Shown piece after piece: positions 1 through 9,191 of a DNA stretch of 64,000 bases. The notes beneath the pieces were generated by a model. The model was not told where the DNA came from. It saw only the letters and a program-made list of their open reading frames with translations, and made no database searches. This DNA is from Cryptomeria japonica (lineage: Eukaryota; Streptophyta; Pinopsida; Cupressales; Cupressaceae), in assembly GCF_030272615.1 (NCBI RefSeq), contig NC_081408.1:620182476-620246475 (forward strand). Direction: 5' to 3'. The translations under genes were made by a program, and so were the position numbers. Numbering within the stretch: the stretch's first letter is position 1; the number at the start of each line of letters is the position of its first letter.

Positions 1-2170
1 ATGAGTAAATTCCTCATAGTATTGTCGCTGTGTAAGTATTTCATTATTATGAATTGAATCCTCAAGGAGGATAAGATTTGTCAATTTCAAAGAAATTGTG
101 TGATTGTTTATAGGTATCCTTCAAGGAAGGTTTTAAACTCTGTAGTCAATCATAAATGATGAAATATATTTTCCAGATCTGATAAAATTGTGAATGAATC
201 AAATAGTGCATTAATATAAGGTATTGATGCATGAATATCTTGTGTAAGGAAAATAAGCTTGCATCTATGATTCATATTTGTAGTTATGTCTGTGACTCTG
301 TTGCCCAATGAACAAGGCACTGGTCTTGCAAGTTTGGGGATGTTTTCAGATATACATTTAAAAGATAAATCTATTTTCCCTTCATGTTTAGGGGTGTTTG
401 TGTTCCATTCTTTCCAAGCTCTGTTTCATCCTATTGTTTATACAGATCTAGCCAATCTGTAATGTTTCCTAACCTGTTGAGCTTGTGAAATGATCTATCT
501 GCTTAATGTTGATGCAGTTACGTGTCTGTAATTGTTGTATTTAGTGCATCAAGAGGGTGTCCCCCCCTAGGTCTAGCAGAACCTGAAGTGCAGGAGGATC
601 AATTAGGATCCTATGTTATGTTGTCCAAGCCCTGATGTGTTGTGTAGACTGAAATTGGCCATTTCATAGAAAGATTTGCAGGTGTTCTTGGGTTATCACT
701 TTTGGTGAACAACAAGTATGATGGAGCTCAAAGTGAAGAAGGATTGAAAGCCCTGTTATGTTGCATTTTCTTGTCCTTAGTTTGTTTCTAGTATGAATCT
801 GTGTGACCTAGGAATTCAATCCCAATGCCTATGGTCTTATAATTTATTTTAGGACTGAGGATAGCAAGAAAAAACACCAACAGGTCTTGAAGAAATCATA
901 GATCAAAGTCCAAATATTATGGGATCTAGGATAAAACCTAAATAAATTCTTAAAGGAGTCTGACTACCCAAAAAATGAGCGATTATGGTGATTATGGTGT
1001 AGAATTTCCAAATGGTGATCCAATTTGTGTTCTAGAACAACCAATCAAATGGTGCAAAATCTGTGTTTCTAAACAAAGCCTAGTGATTGCAAATGCCATT
1101 GTTGATTCAAAGTGGGAACTATGGGCAAGTGAGGGGAGATCCAAAGATATCCTTGTCATAGTTTGTAATTCTAAAAAGATTTGTGTTTGGACACCACTTT
1201 CAAATTTCACCAAGGCCTAAAAGAATTGATACCAATTTTAAGAACCATATTAGCCAAAATTACCCCCACAAGCACCTATCAAAAGTTTCATAATCTTGAT
1301 TAGAAATTTGAGGCTTAGTTTTAGCTTCATTCCATTATAGGAGACTTATTGAATCTCTAGAAAAGAGGTCTAGCAAAGTTTGAATTCTTTTCTCGTGAAA
1401 CCTCAAGATACACACCTACAACAACCTTGTCAAGAAGTGATCATTCTTTGTAAAATGGGAGATAACCAAATATCATATTGGTTGATAGAAGTCCCATTAT
1501 TAAAATATAACCATGACAAAGAAGATAAGGCTTCATGGCTTACCAATCTCTTCAAGTATTTTTTTATCATTTAAGTCCCTTAGATCTTCTCTAAGTTCTT
1601 CATGGTGAGAAGCCCAAACCCCTTCCATGCAAACCGTCTAAAAGGATTACCAAAAGAAATTAAATGTCGCACAAATATTTTCTAAGCTTCATCATCTTAA
1701 AGGGCATGGATTATCTACTTAGTGCAAATAGCTAAACCTTGTCATTAGATAGATAAAAACTCAAAACCTTCAAAATATTGAGGGAAGCAATGTAACTCTC
1801 AAGCCACCCAATGATATACTTTATAATTTTCTAAAAAAGACTAAATAAAATCACAAAGAAGATTATCCAGTTTCATGTAAGAGGTGTTAGAAGGAGCCCA
1901 ACATGAGGAATAATATATGTAAGTGGCCTCAAGAATATTAGAACGAACCTAAAATTTTCTAACCAACAAAAGGGGATTGGTGACCTAGTAGGTCAACTTC
2001 TTTTCAAATATGGCAAGAAATACTTTCCATAAGGATAACTCTAAAGCCATGAACAATCCATTTCCAAGTGTACAAATTAAGCCAAGAAGGTGTGAGAAAT
2101 AAAAGTTGTCTATAACATTGAGTCTTATGCCACTAAATAGTAAAGCCAGAAGTTGTTTAAAATAATTATG
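1..2170. other. Unassigned AT-rich DNA
   Basis: I see no recognisable gene here. The longest open stretches are 81 codons (975-1220, plus) and 64 codons (1380-1574, plus). Neither shows a domain I recognise, and stops close all frames around them. No LTR end, purine tract or primer site of the kinds seen later is visible. It may be intergenic, intronic or a very old element. Confidence 0.5.
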
Positions 2171-2171
2171 C

Positions 2172-2246
2172 AAGAATTTAGGGGTCTATTTGATATTTTT
2201 CTACTCTTTTCAGTGAGAAAAGAATTTAGGGGTCTATTTGATATTT
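2172..2246. repeat. Direct duplication of a 27-bp segment
   Basis: A 27-bp segment starting AAGAATTTAGGGGTCTATTT occurs at 2172-2198 and again, unchanged, at 2220-2246, 48 bp apart. The second copy abuts the tandem repeat that follows. This looks like a local tandem duplication; its copies are too long for a target-site duplication. Confidence 0.7.
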
Positions 2247-2440
2247 AGTTGCATTTCATTCATTAAGTGCATTCATTTATTCATTTAAGTGCATTCATTC
2301 CTTCATTTAGTTGCATTTTATTCATTAAGTGCATTCATTCCTTCATTTAGTTGCATTTCATTCATTAAGTGCATTCATTTATTCATTTAAGTGCATTCAT
2401 TTATTCATTTAAGTGCATTCATGAATTTGTTTAGTTCATT
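2240..2440. repeat. Tandem repeat of CATTCATT-type units
   Basis: Roughly five copies of a unit of about 40 bp built from CATTCATTAAGTGCATTCAT and CCTTCATTTAGTTGCATTT blocks follow one another. Degenerate CATTCATT/AAGTGCATT pieces continue to about 2570. This is a minisatellite-like array with no coding potential; it grades into CATCAT-rich low-complexity DNA. Confidence 0.8.
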
Positions 2441-3055
2441 TTAAATGCCTTCATTCGCATTCATTCAGGTAATACATTTATCTCATCCATTCAGTGCATT
2501 CATCTAATTCATACATGGCATTTTAATATCATTTCATTCATTAAGTGCATTCATTAGATTCATTAAGTACATTTCAAAACACATAGTTTACTCATGTCAT
2601 CCATATCATTATCTTATCATTTCAACATATAAAGTATTATCTATCAAATATAATTATTCATTATCTCATCTCATCATTTAGCACAAACCACTATCATTTC
2701 ATCACAGAAACATCATACATCTATTAACCTGCATCCACATGTTAGAAAATCATCCACATCATCCATATAGAAAATCATCCATTTCATACATATAGAAATC
2801 ATATCATCAACATGTACATCTAGAGACCAAACACATCAACACATACATCTAGACATAAATCATATCATCATCATGCATAAAGCAATCATGTCATCACATA
2901 AATGCATATCATACCATCACCACAAAACTGAGATCTCATCATATATCGCATCAATAATAAAGAACACATGTATCAGAATATAATGATGTCCAAAATATCG
3001 ACTAATAAGAGCCATCCAAGTATTAGTATAATAACAATGTAATAATGCAAAAAAA
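2441..3055. other. CAT-rich low-complexity DNA
   Basis: This stretch is dominated by degenerate CATCAT, TCATTCA and CACATAAATC motifs without a clear period. It may be the far 3' flank of the minus-strand PMD pseudogene, since the ORF-like tail of that gene fades near 3060. No gene or element end is supported. Confidence 0.4.
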
Positions 3056-3059
3056 CACC

Positions 3060-4579
3060 TCAAATGGCACTCTGGCCAAATGTCGTGGCTCCCCCCCACC
3101 ACCACCCTCACAATCTTGTCGAGGAGGACCCATCACACCACCACTACTCTGACCCCTCTGAGACCATGTTGATCTTGCCCACCACATCTGGGAGTAGCTC
3201 ATCGCTCATTGACTACTCGACACAACCTACTCATATAATATCCCTCAGTAGTCAATCTTTGCCCCTGCTCACCACATCTCCCTCATCATCTCCCTAGTCG
3301 AGCCCTATCCGTGCACTCTCTCCAAAACTCGCACTCTATCATATAGCTCCCTCACTCTATCCACTGCATCATCCCTCTCTCGCACAACTGCGGTCAACTC
3401 GGCCCCCCGTGCAAAAAATATGGACATCCCCGGTTGCATTATTTGCATCTTTGTCCTCCAAATGTGCATCTAACTCTCGAATGTGCGCATCGGCAGCCGT
3501 CAGGCGATTCTGCAGCCATACTATCACCACATCTCATAGGTCCCCCTCTCTCCCACCTATGGCTCCTTGTCCCATCTCCATAGCCACATCACCACCCTCT
3601 CCCCCACCTACGGCTCCTTGTCCCATCTCCATAGCCACATCACCACCCTCTCCACCACTGGCATCTCTTCCTTCTGCTCTTGTTGCTCCCTGTATCAGCA
3701 GACCATGTGACAATCGTAAGGGTTGCCCACCTCTGCCTCTCCTTTGTAACCACCTTCCCCCTCCTCCTCCTCCAAAACCTCCTCCACCTCCCCTACCATC
3801 TTTGTCCCCCCTGGCTAATCTCCTCCTCCTCCCCCATCATGGTGCTTTGTCATCCTCAAATGGTGGCATGGGCTCTGCAAGATCTGAGATCTATGGAATC
3901 GGATGAGCAGCTTGATACTGTGTATACTCATTTTTCACCCCCACATCTATGACCTCTGCTTGGTATGGCCATGGCCTCACTTGTAGTGTCTGAAACATTG
4001 TTATAGCCTGATCATGGGATAATATTGGCCCCCACCTGGAATCTCTCTCATACTACTCTGGCATACTCACCAGAACCCAAGGCAAACCCTCTGTGCGCCC
4101 AAACTGTCTCATCACTCACCCTGGAAAATGTTTGTCTACCATGTACGCTATCCGTCCAATGAGGAACCACCCCATGAACACATATGGCATCGCCTCTGCA
4201 TCATCCTCCCACTCCTCACACTCCTGATAGGGGCGCCATATCACTATATCTAGCTCATCCAATGCACATCGCCAGTACTCTAGCTTCCCCAGTTGGGGCT
4301 GTCTCATCATACCTCCATACATATATATATAGGGCTGGTAAATCACCCTAAACATCAGAAACATTGGTCTCAATATCGGCAAGTGCTCCCATGACCAGAT
4401 ATAAAGCAAGGTAATCCATACTCCCAGCGATGAAGTCTCATGGTACACAAGCTCATGAAAATCCCTATATAAATGTGTCAGCACACATGGTCCCCATGCA
4501 TATCGGGTGTCCTCGCTAACCATCCACTCAATCACCTCCCCCACCCCACTACAAGCCCGTGTGACCTCCGATCCAGGCA
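3060..4579 (-). pseudogene. Plant mobile domain protein, middle and C-terminal part
   Basis: The minus strand encodes the second half of a plant mobile domain (PMD, also called aminotransferase-like) protein, a family of plant nuclear and transposon-linked proteins. The open stretch 4580-4116 contains the family pattern: THLYRDF, a TLLYIWSWEHLPILRP segment, WRCALDELD and a WRPY motif. Below it the frame goes on through a stop into VMRQFGRTEGLPWVLVSMPE, a typical end of the domain, and another stop. Around 3540-3300 on the same strand a charged heptad-like stretch (LTAVVRERDDAVDRVRELYD) suggests a coiled-coil tail, then Gly-rich coding fading near 3060. Proline-rich plus-strand ORFs here are its shadow. 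A solo LTR at 4585 separates it from its N-terminal half. Stops and a frame change across the break mark it as dead. Confidence 0.75.
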
Positions 4580-4584
4580 TAGTA

Positions 4585-6062
4585 TGTTGGCATATGTGCA
4601 GAGCTTGATGATATGATGATATTGTATGTTGTCATTGATGTCAATATGCTGAAATATGAACCAGTAAATTGAAGTAAGCAAACTAGCAAGAGAACTGGTA
4701 TGATGGTGTGAACCTGTATATGTGAAAAAGTGAAGTGGTATGTTTGTTCAAAGTGAATCGGTATATGGAAAGTTTTGTATCGGGGTTTCATTTGGTATGA
4801 CTACCGGTTGGTAGTCTCAGCTTCAAGGTTTTCGGTTGATGCATTTCAAGTTTGTGTGATTCAACCGACGACATTCTGTGATGGGTTAGCATTGAAATGG
4901 AGATTAGATCGTTTTGCCACATCAGCCTTGTGCGCATGAAGGATTTCCTTGAGGATCTTGCATGAAGAAGATTGATCCTATCTACCTCAGGAATGTGCGA
5001 AGTCTCAGTAAACGGTGGAAAGCCCGTGATGGGTTATCAACTTCTAGAAGCGGCAAAGAATGAACAATGGAGAATGTCTTGAGATCTGTTCAAGACTGTT
5101 TTTCAATGCAATGTGTTTGAATGGTCAGAATTGAACTGATTGTATTGATAAAATGTTTAGGGTTTAGGGTTTATGCTACCAACCTATCTGTTTCCTATAA
5201 GGTTGATGATGATTTGCATTGTGAAGTTGTTGGCAAATGTTATGCGTGTATACAAGTGAAGAGATACTGATTCTTGCCAGACCAGAGAAGTGTGTTGATA
5301 CCTGTAGAGTCTGACTGTAGAAGCAAAGGAACTAAAGTGGATTTGCATTGGCATTGAGTGTTGTTATCAGATCAGTGTATTACCTGTTGACTTCTAACCA
5401 TTTCAGTAGTTGGAAAATCCCTTAACCGAGTAGCTTTAACAGGCTTTGTGTGAATCCTTTAACAGGGTGACTCAAATCAATGAGTTCTTAAAATCCTCTT
5501 GCGAGGTAACCTTTAACAAGGTTCTAACCTTTAACCGGGTATTTAGCCATCCCTTAACTGGGTGATCCCTAGCAAGATCGGTTCCTAGCAGAACCTATTG
5601 TAAAGTCCTTAACCGGACTAGGCTCCTAACAGAGCGGACTTCAGAAGAGTTCAAAGAACAACTTGTGGGTATGCATCCCCACCGCGGTTTTTCCCAGTTG
5701 GGTTTCCACGTGAAAAATCAGTGTGTCATGTGTGATGCCTTTTCATGTGATGATTAGTATTTTCTATTAAGTGGTAATGCATGCCGATCTAGTGGTCTTT
5801 ATATTTATGATGTATTACTTGTTTACGCATATGGGTGAAGTGGAAAGGAGATATTAGGTGTGGTGAAGATCTAGGTGTTGCCGGTTTATGTCTTTCATAG
5901 TCATACTGCATTTTACCGGTAGTACCCTACTTTAGATCAGTGTTACTATTTATCGGTTAGTTCATTCTTTGCAGTCAAACTAGTTTAAGGAAGTTTTTGT
6001 CTATACTAATTCACCCCCCTCTCAATATCTGTTGAGTAATTACTATTCATCATTATTCATCA
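4585..6062 (+). mobile_element. Solo copia LTR (F family) in PMD gene
   Basis: This is one LTR of about 1.48 kb with no internal region. It starts TGTTGGCATATG and ends TTCATCATTATTCATCA, the same termini as the LTRs of element F further right, and aligns along its length with them (AACCGG-rich block near 5400-5650, the TTTTTCCC...TTTCCACGTG module near 5690, the CACCCCCC tract near 6010). The 5 bp on each side are identical, TAGTA at 4580-4584 and 6063-6067, so it is a real insertion that lost its body and one LTR by LTR-LTR recombination. It is well diverged from F. Only one nearby element carries LTRs of this family. Confidence 0.9.
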
Positions 6063-6067
6063 TAGTA

Positions 6068-6520
6068 GCCCTCTCACGATGCCTGATACCACTGCTGGTA
6101 ATGCCTCATATAAGTTTGTTGTGTCCTCCCATGGAATCGATCCATCAAACACCTCCAAATCCGGATACGAAAATACTTGTTGTAGTGTCACCTTGCCTAG
6201 CGCCCTGTCATACGTAACAAGCTCACCAATAATCAGGATATGTAGTATCCTCTAGACATCCTCCAGTGTCACAGTCATCTCTCCCATCGATAAATGAAAA
6301 GAGCATGTCTCGCTATGCCATCGCTCAACCAGCGCTGTCAGTAATCTGTGATTCGTCAAAATCACAGGTAGGTGCATAATATCATATAAACCTGTCACGC
6401 ATATAAAGTCTATCTCCAGATTTGTCAACTGATCTCACAGGCACTATATGGTCGAATGCCTCTCACACATCTAGAAGACCCCTAGGTGATCCTCCTACAA
6501 AACCACAAATCACACAAACA
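6068..6520 (-). pseudogene. Plant mobile domain protein, N-terminal part
   Basis: This is the first half of the PMD gene cut by the solo LTR. On the minus strand one frame gives LTNLEIDFICVTGLYDIMHL, then LLTALVERWHSETCSFHLSM and GEMTVTLEDV, then GELVTYDRALGK. The LVERW...TFHL...GEMTVTLEDV pattern is diagnostic of the PMD family. At least four in-frame stops are present, several at codons where a single C-to-T change explains them (CAG or CGA to TAG or TGA), including one right after TLEDV. Upstream coding fades near 6520 and no start codon is certain. The frame entering the insertion site differs from the one leaving it, so an indel exists besides the stops. Confidence 0.75.
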
Positions 6521-7140
6521 CTGTCAACAATATTTGCTATGCAACATTGACTCTTACCTAGACTTCATCGGATGCTTTTTCAAGTATCTAAGTCTCGTCG
6601 GGTAAATCGACTCACCACTGAACCTAGACTACCAACATGTATTTACATCACTTGCCTAGTCTCAATAGGTTCACTAAGTCTCACAGGTCACTATTACACA
6701 TACAACAACAAACATTGACATCAACTATCAACTTGACATTCAACTTGGGGCAACCGACAAAAATCCTTCTACACCTACAAACAAAAGAGGTACAACACTA
6801 ACAAACATGCCACGACACAATCAAAAGTGCTACAACATTGACAAACATGCCACAACACAATCAATAGCACTATTTTAACCTACAAAAGCGCTCACAAAAA
6901 TTAAAAGCACTACATTGCGCGACACATGTGCTATACTAAACTCATTCACCCAAATTGACAAACGCGCTAAAACTACCAAAACAATAGTGCTAGAACCACT
7001 CTATTAAAGTGCTATATTGGCAATAGCGCTAAAACTACTACACAAAAGCACCATTGTGACACAGATGCGCTAATTTAGACAACAAAAGCACTAAAATAAC
7101 ATTTTAGCGCCTTTGTCATCCGAATTTTTTCCCTAGCTTA
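6521..7140. other. Flank of PMD pseudogene with AGCGCT/AGTGCT motifs
   Basis: This would be the 5' flank of the minus-strand PMD gene. From about 6810 to 7120 short motifs such as AAAAGTGCTA, AATAGCACTA, AAAAGCGCTC and TAGCGCTAAAAC recur at irregular spacing, more than ten times. No coding signal is seen. The motif cluster could be a decayed simple repeat or a binding-site cluster; the sequence does not decide. Confidence 0.4.
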
Positions 7141-7640
7141 AATGCAATAAATGATGTCACAAGGCAAAAGTCAAAATTAGAATTACCGAGGGACCATACT
7201 CAGCTGGCCGTTGGTACCTCCACATGCACTCCAATCAATGATCGGCAATGGGAAACACCATTTTTGCTCTCCTAAACTATTGCAGAGGTCAAGGTCAGAG
7301 GCTCTGGATTGCTATGGACACGTGTACAAATGAGGATTGTTTTACCCTTTCTCGCCTATAGTAGGAGTATAATTATTTGTAGGTTATCAGATATGTGAGT
7401 GAAATAACAGTCTTAGGTTGTGAGGAGTATTTTTATCCTCTTAGGACTGTTATTTTTAGCCTTCTTATAAACTATTAATGCAAAGGTTATGATTTATTGG
7501 GTTGTGTAGGAGAGTATTATTATTGTTATATTGTGTGTTATTTACCGTGTATTATCAAGATATCATTGGTGTATCACCTGTTAAATTGTAGTTTCAGTTT
7601 ATGTTTTTTCCTTCTTACTCTTTTCTCAGCAAAAAACATT
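7141..7640. other. Unassigned spacer
   Basis: No gene is seen. An imperfect inverted repeat sits at about 7404-7454: AATAACAGTCTTAGG pairs with a later copy reading CTTAGGACTGTTATT. It could be the tip of a small element, but no terminal duplication is visible. Confidence 0.3.
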
Positions 7641-7649
7641 AAGTTTAGG

Positions 7650-8020
7650 TGATAACCAATTAGAAAGAACCAACTTGCTCTAGAGGTCCACTTCATTTTA
7701 GGCCACCCACAACCTTGAAGTGTTCCCATGTTTCAATAGGTTACTGAAGTTCACATCTTTGGTGAGGGTGCAAGATTTGTTGATAACAATAAGTATATCA
7801 TTAATTTCCTTGAAGTTAAGGATGATTTCAATAATTTGTACCTTAAAGGTAGTAATTCTTCTTCATTAGATTTAGCTTCTGATAAAGAATTTGAACAATT
7901 TGAAGAATTCTTGTAGTTAAAGGGAAACAAAATCCCCAAGGGTTTAGTTTCACTTGAAAAGTTATTTGATAAACATGTCATGCCCAAACTTTTGGGCATG
8001 AATGGGATAAAAAAAAATTC
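7650..8020 (+). pseudogene. Ty3/gypsy pol fragment, protease-RT linker
   Basis: A plus-strand frame from about 7740 reads VTEVHIFGEGARFVDNNKYI, then after one stop GNKIPKGLVSLEKLFDKH and PKLLGMNG. The IPKGLVSLEKLFD segment is characteristic of the stretch between the aspartic protease and reverse transcriptase in plant Ty3/gypsy elements. A frameshift near 7735 separates it from related coding just upstream (about 7650). The next pol piece on the same strand begins near 11889, so this is the left half of one pol gene split by foreign DNA. The gag and 5' LTR are not recognisable upstream. Confidence 0.6.
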
Positions 8021-8618
8021 TTTTAAAAACAACCTAATAACATTAAATTTGCTAATACGAAACGCACTAACAAGTTTGTCTTAACTATGTTTGGGTTAAC
8101 TCTAACCACTAACTCAAGTAAGCAAAATAATATTTAAATTAAATGCGGAATACTAAAATAATTATTTATTATCTCATCAATTTAAATCAATAGATTAAAT
8201 TAAATCCAAAAATCTCTAATTTGATTGACAAGGATAATATTAATCTCCAGTAATCATTAGTAGCTTTTAGGAACTAAATAAATTAGTCCTAGTACTTAGA
8301 TTATTAATTGCCTATGTTTTATTTTAACAATACTTAAAATGTGATTAGTCTAATTCGACTAAAGGGTCAATTAAATCCATAATGAAAATTTCCTTGTAAA
8401 ATTTAGCCTGGAATAGCCTAAATTTAGGTAGACTAAATAATCCCTTATAGTCAAAATAACTTATAAAGTTATTGTAAGTTCCTAAGAGATTAAACTCCAA
8501 ATTAATTAGAATTTAAAACATCATTTTTAAATATACCCATATGTTTAATAGAAAAACATATATATAATATAATCATCTCATAAAATAATTAATCTTCAAT
8601 TTGACCTATACATTCATA

Positions 8619-8623
<5 letters not shown>

Positions 8624-8659
<36 letters not shown>
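8624..8659. repeat. (TA)n microsatellite
   Basis: An uninterrupted TA dinucleotide run of about 36 bp flanked by TTAA-type sequence that extends its inverted symmetry. A second run lies at 9150-9189, so the two bracket the GC-rich island between them. Confidence 0.95.
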
Positions 8660-8664
<5 letters not shown>

Positions 8665-8817
8665 CACATATATATGAAAATATTTATTTTCTAAACTATG
8701 AATATCCCATATAACTTAACTAAAATATTAAATAATAATGAAACCCTGATTTCTTTTTTTTTTTTTTTATTTAAAAACTTAACGCCTTCATTTCCTTTCT
8801 TTTATATTTTTTATGCT

Positions 8818-8842
8818 ACCCTAACCCGGTTCGGGTTAGGGT
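8818..8842. repeat. Near-perfect hairpin with telomere-like arms
   Basis: An 11-bp arm ACCCTAACCCG is followed by GTT and its exact complement CGGGTTAGGGT. The arms contain CCCTAA/TTAGGG, the telomere hexamer of many organisms, but only one copy per arm. Most plants use TTTAGGG, so a telomeric origin is not supported. Confidence 0.8.
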
Positions 8843-8956
8843 TTTATATTTCTTTTTTTTTTTTTTGGCAAGGAGGAGGCCATGGCAGAGGGCTTGTGTT
8901 GCAGGTGGCGGCGGGGGTTTTGGAGGAGGGAGCGGTGGCATGTTTTTTCCCGACCG

Positions 8957-9090
8957 CCACTATGTGTACACATAGCGGCGGCGGTGTCGGGCGCTGCCCA
9001 CTGTGTGTCCACGTAGTTGCGGGCCATGGGCGCCCCCACTGTGTGTCCACACAGTGGAAGCTGCGGCACCACTGTGTGTCCACACAGTGG
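8957..9090. repeat. Four imperfect 22-bp palindromes
   Basis: Copies start at 8957, 8998, 9036 and 9069. The last two are identical and read CCACTGTGTG, two central bases, then CACACAGTGG; the first has one arm mismatch and the second about three changes. Spacing of 41, 38 and 33 bp is not a multiple of three, so the resemblance between translated copies (TQW, CVH) is a by-product. The GC-rich context contrasts sharply with the AT-rich flanks. Confidence 0.85.
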
Positions 9091-9142
9091 GTTCGGCCCC
9101 CAACGAAACCCCCGTTATTTTTTTTTCATTTTATATAAATAT

Positions 9143-9149
<7 letters not shown>

Positions 9150-9189
<40 letters not shown>
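9150..9189. repeat. (AT)n microsatellite
   Basis: A nearly pure AT dinucleotide run of about 40 bp, the right-hand partner of the run at 8624-8659. Confidence 0.95.

Positions 9190-9191
<2 letters not shown>

Noticed and set aside
3409-3906. 165-codon proline-rich plus-strand ORF
   Set aside because: It is the antisense of the coiled-coil tail of the minus-strand PMD pseudogene, and low in complexity.
7979-8000. Perfect 10-bp inverted repeat CATGCCCAAA as the left end of the foreign block
   Set aside because: It lies within gypsy coding (HVMPKLLGM) and has no partner at the right end.
8818-8842. Interstitial telomere sequence
   Set aside because: Only one hexamer per arm and in inverted, not tandem, order.
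8957-9090. CRISPR-like array of palindromic repeats
   Set aside because: Plant nuclear context, spacers of 11-19 bp that are not constant, no cas genes, and only four copies.
8698-9138. 146-codon ORF over the GC-rich island
   Set aside because: It spans T-runs and the 22-bp palindromes, with spacing out of frame; both strands are open in several frames, as expected of GC-rich repeats.
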